Below, piece by piece: positions 28,281 to 36,608 of a DNA stretch of 64,000 bases. Position 1 is the first letter of the stretch; the number at the start of each line of letters is the position of its first letter. The position numbers and the translations under genes were made by a program. Source of the DNA: Myxacorys chilensis ATA2-1-KO14. Its GTDB lineage: Bacteria > Cyanobacteriota > Cyanobacteriia > Leptolyngbyales > Leptolyngbyaceae. The notes under the pieces were generated by a model. The model ran no database searches. It worked only from the letters and a program-made list of their open reading frames with translations, and had not been told where the DNA came from. The DNA lies in NCBI GenBank assembly GCA_019359275.1, contig JAHHHP010000005.1, positions 62,001-126,000 on the forward strand. The letters run 5' to 3'.

Positions 28281-28394
28281 GGCGATTAGAAAAAGGGCTG
28301 CCGTCGATCGCCATGGGGAGACAAGTAAAGGACTATAACCCCAATCGTCCTCTACCAGCCTGCTTTAGAGCAATTCGCCCGAAGCGCTCTAAAG
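28281..28394 (-). other. Inverted repeats after pstS
   Basis: CTTTAGAGC (28363-28371) pairs perfectly with GCTCTAAAG (28386-28394), and GGCGAT (28281-28286) with ATCGCC further on. Both lie between the pstS stop and the attenuator. With no U-tract, they more likely stabilise the pstS transcript end than terminate. Confidence 0.55.
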
Positions 28395-28430
28395 GAACGG
28401 CGTCAGCCCTCACAGGTGTGATCGGGCTTC

Positions 28431-29474
28431 TTACTTCACTTCGCTCTGAACTTGCTGAAGCGCCCGATTTGCCGTCTCAGCAGGAATGCGGGTGAAGTCG
28501 AGAGAAGCGTTAACTTCTTGTCCTTCTGTTAAGACATACTGCACCCACTTCTTAACGGCGTCTGCCTTCTGGGGATCGTCGTATTTCTTGTAAACCATCA
28601 TCCAAGTCAAGCCTGTGATGGGGTAGCCGTCGACAGGATCACCCTCAAACACGCGGAAATTATCTGGAAAAGTGATCGACGAAAGTGCTTTATTCGTGTT
28701 CTCAAGCGATGGGGTGAGGTACTCGTTTTTCTTATTTTGCACCGCTGCGATCGCCAAATTATTCTGCTTGGCGTAAGCATACTCAACGTAGCCAACTGAT
28801 CCGGGTGTTTTCTGAACGAGAGCCGCAACGCCAGGATTTCCGCGACCTTTGAGCGGATTGGTTGTCCAGCGAGGAGCCGTTCCTACACCCACGCGACCTT
28901 TGAAGTAAGGGCTAATGGAACTGAGATGATTGGTAAAGATAAACGTTGTGCCGCTCCCATCTGCCCGCACCACAGATTTGATAGGAGAGTCTGGAAGATT
29001 CACGCCAGGATTGTCTTGAGCAATCTTAGGATCGTTCCACTTGGTGATGCGCCCTGCAAAAATTTCAGGCAAGACTTGACGAGAGAGCTTGAGGTTAGAG
29101 ACACCCGGGAGATTGTAAACCGGAGTAACCGCGCCGCCAGCCGTCGGTACAAGAATCACACCGCGCGAGACTTTACTGATATCTTCGTCGGTCATAGCGG
29201 CATCGCTACCGCCAAAATCTACAACTCCTGCGATCGTTTGACGAATTCCGCCACCGCTCCCGATCGCTTGATAATTTACCGTGATATCGGGATTCTTTTT
29301 CTTAAATTCGGAAATGTACTTTTCGTACAGCAACGCCGGAAATGTTGCTCCGGCTCCATTCACCGGGATGGCTTGAGCAATGGCAGTCAAGATGGGGCTG
29401 AGCGCGATCGCGGCTGTTACCGCAGAAGCAGTGATAGCGCGACGTACAACGGATGCAGAGAGTGTCATTGTCAT
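28431..29474 (-). CDS. pstS: Phosphate-binding protein PstS
   Basis: Periplasmic phosphate-binding protein feeding PstCAB. The signal peptide is clear (RRAITASAVTAAIALSP, cleavage near AQA). The mature protein starts with NGAGATFPALLYEKY, and phosphate-contacting segments include YQAIGSGGGIRQT, DFGGSDAAM and RADGSGTTFIF. The length of about 347 residues is normal. TTG 29477 and ATG 29474 or 29468 are alternative starts. A four-unit Pho box lies 87-127 bases upstream, so the gene should be induced by phosphate starvation through SphR. Confidence 0.97.
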   Translation of the reverse strand: MTMTLSASVVRRAITASAVTAAIALSPILTAIAQAIPVNGAGATFPALLYEKYISEFKKKNPDITVNYQAIGSGGGIRQTIAGVVDFGGSDAAMTDEDISKVSRGVILVPTAGGAVTPVYNLPGVSNLKLSRQVLPEIFAGRITKWNDPKIAQDNPGVNLPDSPIKSVVRADGSGTTFIFTNHLSSISPYFKGRVGVGTAPRWTTNPLKGRGNPGVAALVQKTPGSVGYVEYAYAKQNNLAIAAVQNKKNEYLTPSLENTNKALSSITFPDNFRVFEGDPVDGYPITGLTWMMVYKKYDDPQKADAVKKWVQYVLTEGQEVNASLDFTRIPAETANRALQQVQSEVK

Positions 29475-29560
29475 CAAAAACCGATATACGGCAATTCAGG
29501 TAACAACGACAACAGTACAACTACAGGAGTTAAGCGAAGACAAACAAATTGATAACAACT

Positions 29561-29601
29561 GATTAAAAGAAGTTAAATCTTTGATTAAGAGAACTAAAAC
29601 G
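29561..29601 (-). promoter_or_regulatory. Pho box (SphR operator) of pstSCAB
   Basis: On the minus strand four octamers with 3-base spacers are seen: CGTTTTAG, TCTTAATC, GATTTAAC, TTTTAATC, an exact 11-bp period (plus-strand starts 29561, 29572, 29583, 29594). This matches the known cyanobacterial Pho box layout of TTAA-centred 8-bp direct repeats. It is 87 bases upstream of pstS and about 150 bases from the divergent TonB-like gene, so it might serve both. Confidence 0.85.
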
Positions 29602-29749
29602 CTAACTAGAATCAGCAATTCATAACGAAGTATGGCAAAAATGATTTGCTATGAGATCTAACTGTGGGTACAAAGTGATCTAATATGGAGGTCGACCGCA
29701 GTAACGATAGAGCCAACCAATTAAACAATCATTAAAGCAATCCAGCGCG

Positions 29750-30838
29750 ATGATGAAACCATCCTTACCTGCGATCCCCCCTTCTATTCAAGCGTTGGTT
29801 AGACCGATGCTATTTGTGGCACTAGGACTTCATGCGTTGATTCTTTTTGTGCCGTTACCAAAAGAGCAGCAGAAGCCGCCAGAGAACAAAGAAGCACCCG
29901 TTAAGATCACTCAGCTTCCGACAACGAAAGCGAATTCTCAACCTAAACTGCCTAAGGCAACGCTCGCAAAACCCAACAAGCCAACGCTGCCTAAAATTAA
30001 TCGCGTCAGCCCAAATTCAGTCGTTCAAAAGTCAGCCACTCAGCCGCGATCGGACGAGGTGAAAACCGCAGATCGTACACCCGCTAAAAGCCAGCCGCTG
30101 AATAAAACACCAGCGATCGCGACATCGTTTGCTGATTTTCCTCAGTATCAACCCTCTACGCCCGATTGTTTTGAAAAAGGGTTGGGCGAAAACTGCCGTG
30201 TGGCAACCGCCGCTTTAACCACCGTTGAGAGCTTCTATCAATCGGCTCCCAAAGCCAAAGGATTTACAGTGACGCCCGCAGAAAATGGCGCGGGCACAAA
30301 AATATTCAGCGTCACGGCTAAAAGCGGTGAAACTCGCTATCTCAGCTTATTTAGCGATGAGCCAACCACCGTGATTTTGCTCTCTAGCGAGAAGATTACA
30401 GACTTGGCTAGTTTGAAGGGATCGGTTAGTCCTCCAGCCGACTATGTTGAACTGTTGGCGACGGTTTTACCGGAAGGCGATCGCTCAGACAATCCAGCAA
30501 ATAACGCTAATCCAGAGCAGTTTGGTCAGCCGCAGATGTTTTATAACGTTGTGGACGAGGCAGAACTCCAGAAGGGAACGATTCCTGAGTTGCGTCCGGG
30601 AATTGACACCTCACCCAAACTTGCCCTCGGACAAGCTCCAGCAACCTTCTATAGCGCCACGCTAGAACCAGAGTTGAAAGGCATATTTGATGAGGCTGCG
30701 AAACAAGGGCAATACGGTGGCGGCGACCTCTACCGCTTGAAAAAAGGCAGCACAACCATCTACCTCAATCTCATTCCAGTGAAAGGACAGGAAGGCACGA
30801 TCGTAGTAACTTGGCTCAAAGATCCGACAAAAGGATAG
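29750..30838 (+). CDS. TonB-like membrane-anchored protein
   Basis: The 362-residue protein has an N-terminal anchor (MLFVALGLHALILFVPL), then a Pro/Lys-rich stretch of about 90 residues as in TonB periplasmic spacers, and a folded C-terminal part (from about residue 125) with two cysteines (PDCFEKG, GENCRV). No typical TonB C-terminal YP motif is seen. It faces the leftward exbB-exbD pair, ending 74 bases from exbD, so it is probably the third partner of that energy-transducing complex. It diverges from pstS across the Pho box region. Confidence 0.7.
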   Translation: MMKPSLPAIPPSIQALVRPMLFVALGLHALILFVPLPKEQQKPPENKEAPVKITQLPTTKANSQPKLPKATLAKPNKPTLPKINRVSPNSVVQKSATQPRSDEVKTADRTPAKSQPLNKTPAIATSFADFPQYQPSTPDCFEKGLGENCRVATAALTTVESFYQSAPKAKGFTVTPAENGAGTKIFSVTAKSGETRYLSLFSDEPTTVILLSSEKITDLASLKGSVSPPADYVELLATVLPEGDRSDNPANNANPEQFGQPQMFYNVVDEAELQKGTIPELRPGIDTSPKLALGQAPATFYSATLEPELKGIFDEAAKQGQYGGGDLYRLKKGSTTIYLNLIPVKGQEGTIVVTWLKDPTKG

Positions 30839-30845
30839 ACCTAAG

Positions 30846-30879
30846 AAAACCGCAGAAACCTCGGTATAGGTCTCTGCGG
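30846..30879 (-). terminator. Terminator of the exbB-exbD operon
   Basis: CCGCAGA-A-ACC (30850-30860) pairs with GGT-C-TCTGCGG (30869-30879), a 10-bp stem with one mismatch. On the minus strand TTTTC follows. It lies between convergent genes and may stop transcription both ways. Confidence 0.75.
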
Positions 30880-30911
30880 CAACAGGTGGTCAAACTAAAA
30901 GGGGATGCGGT

Positions 30912-31319
30912 TTACTCGATCGCTAGCGAGATGCGATCGCTGCCAATATCTCGCAGTACTCCCAGCGTCTGCACAACTTTCTCGTAGGGAAGTGACTTGT
31001 CTGCCTTGAGAATAATATTGCCCTTCGGATTTTTTTGAAAATAACCAACGACTTGCTGAGCAATCTGAGTATCGTTGGCTGTAGTGGTGTCAATCATGAC
31101 TTGCCCTTGTCTGGTTATGCCAATCACCAAAGGATCGGGAGGCGTTTCCTGGTTAACTCCCTTCTCTGCACTCGGCAGCGATGCATCAACCGATTGAAAT
31201 TTGGTTAACGACATCGACACTACAATAAAGAACGTCAGAATCGTCAGAATCACGTCCATCATTGGAAGGAGATTCAATTCTGGCATTTGAGAGCTGCGAC
31301 TTTGAGCTTTAAACTTCAT
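30912..31319 (-). CDS. exbD: ExbD/TolR-family protein
   Basis: ExbD is the small subunit of the proton-driven ExbBD motor energising TonB-dependent outer membrane transport. The 135 residues have one N-terminal helix (MDVILTILTFFIVVSM) containing the essential proton-carrying Asp of LLPMMDVILTIL, followed by a periplasmic domain ending ILKADKSLPYEKVVQTLG. It starts 2 bases after the exbB stop, so the two are coupled. Confidence 0.93.
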   Translation of the reverse strand: MKFKAQSRSSQMPELNLLPMMDVILTILTFFIVVSMSLTKFQSVDASLPSAEKGVNQETPPDPLVIGITRQGQVMIDTTTANDTQIAQQVVGYFQKNPKGNIILKADKSLPYEKVVQTLGVLRDIGSDRISLAIE

Positions 31320-31321
31320 AG

Positions 31322-32005
31322 CTATCCTCGAAAGGAAACTTCAGGAGCAGCGGCACGCTCGATTTCATCTAAAAATGGCTCATACCAAACTTGGCGATAA
31401 ATGAGTTCTAGCTCACCGCCGACTTTTGAGAAATATTCAACTTGCTGAGCTTGCAGCGTCACAGAGATCCGAAAAACGCACAGTGCTAGAATCGCCACGA
31501 CCATACCAACTGCGGTTGACGTGAGAGATTCGCCGATCCCCGCCGCCGCTTTTGTCGTGTCTGCTGAGCCACCCCCACCGCCAATGTTGAGGTTATTAAA
31601 CGTGAGGATGAGACCTGTCACTGTTCCCAACAGCCCCAAGAGCGGCGCGAGGGCAACCACAGTTTCTAGTAACTTGTCACCCTTTCGCATTTTGGCAAAT
31701 TCTTCATCGCCTGCCGTCTCCATCGCCAGGCGAAAGGTTTCCGGCGTTGGCTGCTTGAGCTTGAGGGGCGCTAACAGAAATCGACCGAGTGGCATCGATT
31801 TTGAGCGTACTGCGATCGCACGGGCATCAGTCAAGCTATAGCGGGCTGCTTCCAAAACATCATGGGAAAGTTGTGCTTCGGTTCGCCACAACTGGAACCA
31901 AAATACACTCCGATCTAGCGCACATGAAAGGGTCGCGATCGACAAACCTGCAAGAGGAATAACGACTGGACCACCTTTACTGACAACTTCGTACAAATTG
32001 GACAT
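31322..32005 (-). CDS. exbB: ExbB/TolQ/MotA-family proton channel protein
   Basis: ExbB forms the pentameric channel of the ExbBD motor. The 227 residues show an N-terminal helix (VIPLAGLSIATLSCALDRSV) and the paired helices LETVVALAPLLGLLGTVTGL and GESLTSTAVGMVVAILALCV, which hold the conserved family motifs. It comes first in the leftward exbB-exbD operon opposite the TonB-like gene. The transported substrate (iron chelate, vitamin or other) is not evident; no outer membrane receptor is in the window. Confidence 0.93.
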   Translation of the reverse strand: MSNLYEVVSKGGPVVIPLAGLSIATLSCALDRSVFWFQLWRTEAQLSHDVLEAARYSLTDARAIAVRSKSMPLGRFLLAPLKLKQPTPETFRLAMETAGDEEFAKMRKGDKLLETVVALAPLLGLLGTVTGLILTFNNLNIGGGGGSADTTKAAAGIGESLTSTAVGMVVAILALCVFRISVTLQAQQVEYFSKVGGELELIYRQVWYEPFLDEIERAAAPEVSFRG

Positions 32006-32122
32006 TGAGCTAGGAAAAATTTAAGTTAGCGATGAATGTAACAACGAAGGCGATGCTTTAGATGCAGCCGTTGATGCACAACAAGTCCCTGTTTAGAATA
32101 GCGGAAGAGAACCGTGTGATAG

Positions 32123-32329
32123 TTAAGGTTAGGTAAGAAAGGCAATAACTTTAAGTTAAAAAATGAATTTGAGCTTTCATCTAATGCTTCGTTAATTGTT
32201 AGTAGCCCAACAATTCTGTCGCACACCGATCGCATCAAAGATAACTGGCTGAGAACGAAACGCTACTTGCCGCGGGTGAACGGAGTCGTCAGCTCGTTGT
32301 TAGATCCAAAAGTCAAAGTTAAGTTTTAG
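32123..32329 (+). pseudogene. Possible coding remnant in the exbB upstream region
   Basis: The frame is open for 68 codons to a TAG at 32327-32329 without any ATG, GTG or TTG. Its end (WLRTKRYLPRVNGVVSSLL, then DPKVKVKF) looks protein-like. No family recognised. The rest of 32006-32455 has no gene. Confidence 0.25.
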
Positions 32330-32455
32330 ATGCGTCTGCTCTGCCTTGTCGTGAATTCACCGACGCTTATTTCTGTAAATACGATATTCTGTAAATACAG
32401 AAATTGGTAAGGCGAAAATTCGCAAATTACCTTTGTTGATCCACGGAGATAGAAG

Positions 32456-32917
32456 ATGGTAGGTAAAAAAAGCAAAGCTGGTACAAACTCTAAAGCAGTT
32501 TCACCCAATCCGTCTAAAACGAGCGAGAACAATGGTGTAGCTGAAAACCCCGTTCCAGAAGCCTCCCCAGCAACAGTAGAACCAATTGAAGCCAAAGAAC
32601 CAACGACAGAGAAGAAGTCTACTGAAGCCCAAAAAGCGACTAAACCAAAATCTGTTCGCGCTGCGAAGAGTACAAACAACGGGCAGACTGTAGAAACCGT
32701 TGAGCCGCAAACTGATAAAAAGTCGGCGAAAAAGCAAGAACAGGCAGCTAAAAAAGCGGAAAAAGAGGATTCCTCTGAGAAGTCGGTAAAAATGAAGCGT
32801 CTCACGTTGGATATCTCTAAACCATTGCACAAAGCAATTAAGGCGAAGGCGGTTGAAGAAGGCGTGCCGATGGCAGATATGCTGCGATCGCTGCTAAAAA
32901 CTCATTACAGTCAGTGA
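32456..32917 (+). CDS. Ribbon-helix-helix protein with long charged tail
   Basis: The 153-residue protein has about 110 residues of low-complexity Lys/Glu/Ala/Pro sequence and then a compact C-terminal domain, MKRLTLDISKPLHKAIKAKA to the end (LRSLLKTHY), that fits a CopG/ParG-type ribbon-helix-helix DNA-binding fold. ParG-like partition proteins also carry flexible tails, but no parA is near. It stands alone between the exbB upstream region and the exosortase genes. Target unknown; a nucleoid or regulatory role is speculation. Confidence 0.75.
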   Translation: MVGKKSKAGTNSKAVSPNPSKTSENNGVAENPVPEASPATVEPIEAKEPTTEKKSTEAQKATKPKSVRAAKSTNNGQTVETVEPQTDKKSAKKQEQAAKKAEKEDSSEKSVKMKRLTLDISKPLHKAIKAKAVEEGVPMADMLRSLLKTHYSQ

Positions 32918-33181
32918 TATCTCGCCCTAAATCTTCCCTAATGCGCTGCAACGCAATCTATTAGAAGCGTCCGAGCATGGCGCTTTGGTATCTTCAGCCG
33001 CAGGACAACGGTGAACGTCGAATCTTTTCCACTAAAGTCACGTTAAAGTCAGCGCTATCTCTAAGGATAGATGTAGATCAACACAACCATCCTGAAAAGC
33101 TCTATCCGCAGAGACTCGCGCCCAGCTTAACGAATTCAGTAATGTCATTCACCAGACGGCAACTAGGTTGATTTAGCGATC

Positions 33182-34012
33182 GTGAAATTTTTAGATGCAA
33201 AGTTTCTACTGCTCGGAGTCGCCGTTGCGCTGACAACACTTCACTTGACTCTAGTATGGCGGAGTGAGCATCCTGAATTATTAGAGCCAAGCGTGTTGTG
33301 TTGGTCGGCAGCTTGGTTTTTGGCCTGGCGGCAAGATTGGAGAAAGTTTAATAGCGGACGGGCGGCAACTAGCGTTGGCATCCTTGCGATCGCGTGGATT
33401 TTGCTTCGGAGTGCATCAACTACAGGATACGACTCATTCTTGCGATTTGCCCCTGTTATTTCGGGCATCAGCTTAGTGCTACTGGCATCTGGCTTTGGGC
33501 AACTGCGGCAGTACTGGCGCGAGTTGGTTATTCTTGGATTTATCGCCATTCCAACTACGAGTTTGATGGCAGCACTGGACATCTCCCGCCCAACCGCAGA
33601 TCTTGCCAGCAATCTGTTATGGTATGCAGGCTATCCTGTCACCCAGCAAGGCGTTAATCTGATCATGCCAACCGGAACCGTAGAAGTCTATTCTGGATGT
33701 TCTGGCATCGGTCTAATCTTTCAACTGCTTACGTTGACGTTCATATTTGTGATGCTCTTTCCGTTGAGCCGTTTTCAGACATTGATTTTACCGATCATTG
33801 CTATTATTGTTGGCTTTGTGATTAACGGTATTCGTGTTGCGCTGATGGCAATTTTATTTGCCCAATCAAAACGAGAGGCATTTGATTACTGGCATTTAGG
33901 CAATGGCTCACTCATCTTTTCACTGATCGCTGTTTCGTTGCTCGGCGGAGTGTGTTACTACCTATTAGAGCAAGCAGAGCGCTCTGATGTGCAAGAAGGA
34001 GCCGAGTCGTGA
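33182..34012 (+). CDS. crtA: Cyanoexosortase A
   Basis: An intramembrane cysteine transpeptidase-like enzyme that sorts PEP-CTERM proteins to the cell surface. The 276-residue protein has about eight hydrophobic helices. The catalytic Cys lies in VYSGCSGIGLIFQL, the Arg in INGIRVALMA and the His in YWHLGNGSLIFSL, all expected for exosortases. The start is GTG 33182. The stop overlaps the next gene (GTGA), which encodes the exosortase-associated protein. No target protein with a PEP-CTERM tail was seen in this window, so substrates lie elsewhere. Confidence 0.93.
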   Translation: MKFLDAKFLLLGVAVALTTLHLTLVWRSEHPELLEPSVLCWSAAWFLAWRQDWRKFNSGRAATSVGILAIAWILLRSASTTGYDSFLRFAPVISGISLVLLASGFGQLRQYWRELVILGFIAIPTTSLMAALDISRPTADLASNLLWYAGYPVTQQGVNLIMPTGTVEVYSGCSGIGLIFQLLTLTFIFVMLFPLSRFQTLILPIIAIIVGFVINGIRVALMAILFAQSKREAFDYWHLGNGSLIFSLIAVSLLGGVCYYLLEQAERSDVQEGAES

Positions 34013-34689
34013 AGCAGTGGGAACAAGTCCGCAGTTACCTGTTAGCCGCTACGTTACTAGGGAGCGTGGGTGTTTTAGGAAAGCTCGTTTTCTTTCCTAA
34101 GAATCAAATGCCGGACGTGCCAACATTTACGTTTCCAACAACAGTGCCGTTGCAAAAATGGCAGTTTGTGCAGAGCTACCCGATGACGCTTCAGAAAGAA
34201 ACTGCACCTGCTCTCGTAACCAGCGTCGATGCTCAAACGGTAGCGGGCCAGCAGTATCGATACATCCAAAACGGAGCGCCATTAACGATCGAGATGCGCT
34301 ACTTTGTGGACACTTACATTCACGTTCCGTCTATTCTAGAAGACTCAACACTCGCCTCTCGCAAGCTGGACTACAGAGTACTCAACTCAGCAACGGGAGA
34401 ATATGCGCGATTTGAAGAATTTGGCAAAGTGCATCGGAGTGCTTGCGTGACGCAGTACGGTGGAACGTCGGTCAGCGATCGCCAGTTACGCCAACGCCAA
34501 AACACCCTGCCTGTGCTGTCAAAGCGCTTTTTCCCGTGGTTCTTAGGTCAAGCTTCATTGCGGGATTTGCGCTGCGTCTGGGTCAACATGGCGATCGAGA
34601 CTCGGACATTGAATGCAAACCCGCAACTGCTAGATCAAGTGTGGTCGGAGTGGGTGCAATGGTGGCAGAACCATTATCCTGATTTATAA
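34009..34689 (+). CDS. Cyanoexosortase A system-associated protein
   Basis: A 226-residue protein with one N-terminal membrane helix (YLLAATLLGSVGVLGKLVF) and a periplasmic domain, coupled by a 4-base GTGA overlap to crtA. It resembles the EpsI-like partner proteins of exosortases (YFVDTYIHVPSI, FFPWFLGQASLRDLRCVWV). Its exact role in sorting is not known. The last codons and the following 60 bases are duplicated at 36609-36683. Confidence 0.88.
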   Translation: MKQWEQVRSYLLAATLLGSVGVLGKLVFFPKNQMPDVPTFTFPTTVPLQKWQFVQSYPMTLQKETAPALVTSVDAQTVAGQQYRYIQNGAPLTIEMRYFVDTYIHVPSILEDSTLASRKLDYRVLNSATGEYARFEEFGKVHRSACVTQYGGTSVSDRQLRQRQNTLPVLSKRFFPWFLGQASLRDLRCVWVNMAIETRTLNANPQLLDQVWSEWVQWWQNHYPDL

Positions 34690-34745
34690 TGCATCATTCA
34701 CAACGTTCAAAAAAGCGCGACGTTGCTCAGGATAGATACTCCATT
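34672..34745 (+). repeat. Direct repeat, left copy
   Basis: The end of the exosortase-associated gene and its downstream flank (ACCATTATCCTGA, then CACAACGTTCAAAAAAG and GATAGATACT) recur at 36609-36683 in the same orientation with scattered changes. The two copies bracket the glycosyltransferase and the broken epimerase-like gene. Confidence 0.85.
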
Positions 34746-34761
34746 ACTTCCAGAAAATCTA

Positions 34762-35826
34762 TCACTTCTGAAGAAGTTTTTGCTGCAATGATGGATACCA
34801 TGCTCTCAATTGCTCAATTTTCATCGTAAAAATTGGTAGTGAATATCTCAGGGCGGTCAAGAGTCCTCGAACCTGCGGTAAAGACCATCGGCGGCTGAGG
34901 GCATCTTTAAGCCACTCTGCAATTAATCGTCGGCTGATCAACTGATAAAATTGCAACTGACTGCGGATTAAGTGATCAGAATTTTTTCTAAGGAAAAGTG
35001 CCTGATTCAAGCCAGAAAGAGCAGAGACTTGGTAGCGCGAAAGCCGACCACTGCCACTATTGAAATGATGTGCCTTGGCATTGCCTGCCTCAACCAAAGC
35101 TCCATGTCGAGAGATTCGATAGCTGACATCGGCATCTTCAGCCATTGCATAGTACAGCAGTAGGGGTTCAAAGGGTTCAGCTAGAAGCACTTCGCGTCGA
35201 AAGGTCATGCGATATCCTGCCATGATATGAACTGGATGAGTATTTAATTGCTGAACCGCCCTTGGAATCTCACGATCGGGATAGTCTTGCTCGTAGGGAA
35301 TCCAAAGCTGTTCCCTGTCCATTAAAAGCAGATACTTCCAGAGCAGTCTCTGAATCGCACCCAATCGCGACACATGTTGCGTTGACCAACCCACTTTTTT
35401 CTTGGTGTCATTGATTTCCAGTTCTGAAGGTGGAACATCCATCGCAGCCGCCTGCACACCCTTTATTCGTTCTTCGGGATCTGCCTCATAGACGCGCATA
35501 ATTTCTTCGGCACACATCGGATACATGAAGGTATCGTCATCAAACAAAAACAAAACATCCGCAGTGGCTAAGTGAATGCCTTGATTTCGTTGATGGGTTG
35601 AAGATCGAGTGTGGGCAGCAACATAAGTCCAGCGAATGTTGGGATGATAGGCTGCAATCTCAGTCGAAATGCGATCGCGGGTTCCCTCCCAATGATCACT
35701 GGCGTCAACAACGATAATTTCACTGGGTGGACGGGTTTGTTTCACTGCAAGTTTAAGACAGGTTGGGAGAACTTTCTCGCGGTTGTACGTGGCGACAACG
35801 AGTCCCCAGGTTAGCGATCGCGCCAT
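34762..35826 (-). CDS. Family 2 glycosyltransferase
   Basis: A 354-residue GT-A fold enzyme. Nucleotide-sugar binding starts LVVATYNREKVLPTCL, IIVVDASD follows, and the metal-binding acidic motif is LFLFDDDT. The C-terminal half is basic (SRRLIAEWLKDALSRRW), suiting membrane association. Sugar and acceptor are unknown. Glycosyltransferases often accompany exosortase systems, and this one is convergent with the crtA pair 72 bases away, so work on a surface polymer or glycoprotein is plausible. Confidence 0.88.
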   Translation of the reverse strand: MARSLTWGLVVATYNREKVLPTCLKLAVKQTRPPSEIIVVDASDHWEGTRDRISTEIAAYHPNIRWTYVAAHTRSSTHQRNQGIHLATADVLFLFDDDTFMYPMCAEEIMRVYEADPEERIKGVQAAAMDVPPSELEINDTKKKVGWSTQHVSRLGAIQRLLWKYLLLMDREQLWIPYEQDYPDREIPRAVQQLNTHPVHIMAGYRMTFRREVLLAEPFEPLLLYYAMAEDADVSYRISRHGALVEAGNAKAHHFNSGSGRLSRYQVSALSGLNQALFLRKNSDHLIRSQLQFYQLISRRLIAEWLKDALSRRWSLPQVRGLLTALRYSLPIFTMKIEQLRAWYPSLQQKLLQK

Positions 35827-35949
35827 AGAAAAACCTCAAAAGTAAAATCTCGAATGGTCAAACGGGTCGTACAAATTCAGAAATCAAATCAAGAAGAGAC
35901 AGTTTTCACTCCAGAAAGCGAACCGTGAAAACAGATTAAGGGAAACAGA

Positions 35950-36486
35950 TTAGGGGGGAGGAACAACATCTCCATCAGATGGCACTTCAGTACCCTCAAT
36001 CTTGTGAAGGCTAAACGCACCACCTTCATCAGAGCAAACGAGAAGTCCAACACAAGTTCTCAACGTCAGTGAATGCTGAATCCTGCTTTGAAGCCGTGAT
36101 ACTGGCTTCCCTAAGGCTTGAATTTCAATTCTTAAGTCTGGAACATAACTCAAACGAATCCGTGAATCACGAACTCCAGATTCGATCAGACAGTTTGGCA
36201 GCAAAATTTCGTCGCTGGGTTCGATAGCAATTCGCTTCGCGAAGCTCCAAACGGTTCCTTCGGAGTTGCGCTCCGCGCTAATCGCGGCATGGTGCTTAAA
36301 CAAAAACGGAATCTCTTGATCCGATTGATTCTGAAAACTGTAAGTAAGGGCGTCCGGCTCCGTTGTCTTGTCGTACAATTGTTCGATTCGCCCTCTTGAA
36401 TCAGGGCGGACAACCCGTTGAAGGTTAGAATTCTCTAAATTAATCGACTCAGAATTCTGCTGAGTGGATTCTAAACCTTGTCGCAC
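35950..36486 (-). pseudogene. Broken epimerase-like gene fused to a Uma2-like fragment
   Basis: The N-terminal half is a damaged copy of the epimerase-like gene at 37890-38861: RQGLESTQ, VRPDSRGRIEQ, then a jump straight to LTYSFQNQSDQEIPFLFKHH, which removes about 100 residues of the parent. After LLPNCLIES the sequence leaves the epimerase and continues with VPDLRIEIQALGKPVSRLQ, like the C-terminal part of Uma2/DUF820 nucleases. A 51-base insertion (36236-36285) adds SAERNSEGTVWSFAKR in frame. The result is an open chimeric frame of 178 codons. Expression is not excluded, but no intact active site is expected. Confidence 0.75.
36236..36285. mobile_element. Small palindromic insertion, copy A
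   Basis: Compared with the intact gene, about 51 bases were added inside a HIP1-like GCGATCGC site. The insert is built of short palindromes (CTTCGCGAAG, then TTCCTTCGGAGTTGCGC and GCGCTAATCGC) and is flanked by TTCGC and ATCGC, possibly a target duplication. A second copy is at 52928-52962. Confidence 0.7.
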
Positions 36487-36608
36487 TGCTTGACCCCCAT
36501 CTGCCGTGGTAAGGATTCTACTGCGACATAAATATGTCTAACGTCTGTCTAACGAGGTATGGGCGATAAATTTAGCTCTGATGCCAGAAAGGGTTGGGTA
36601 GCTTACAT

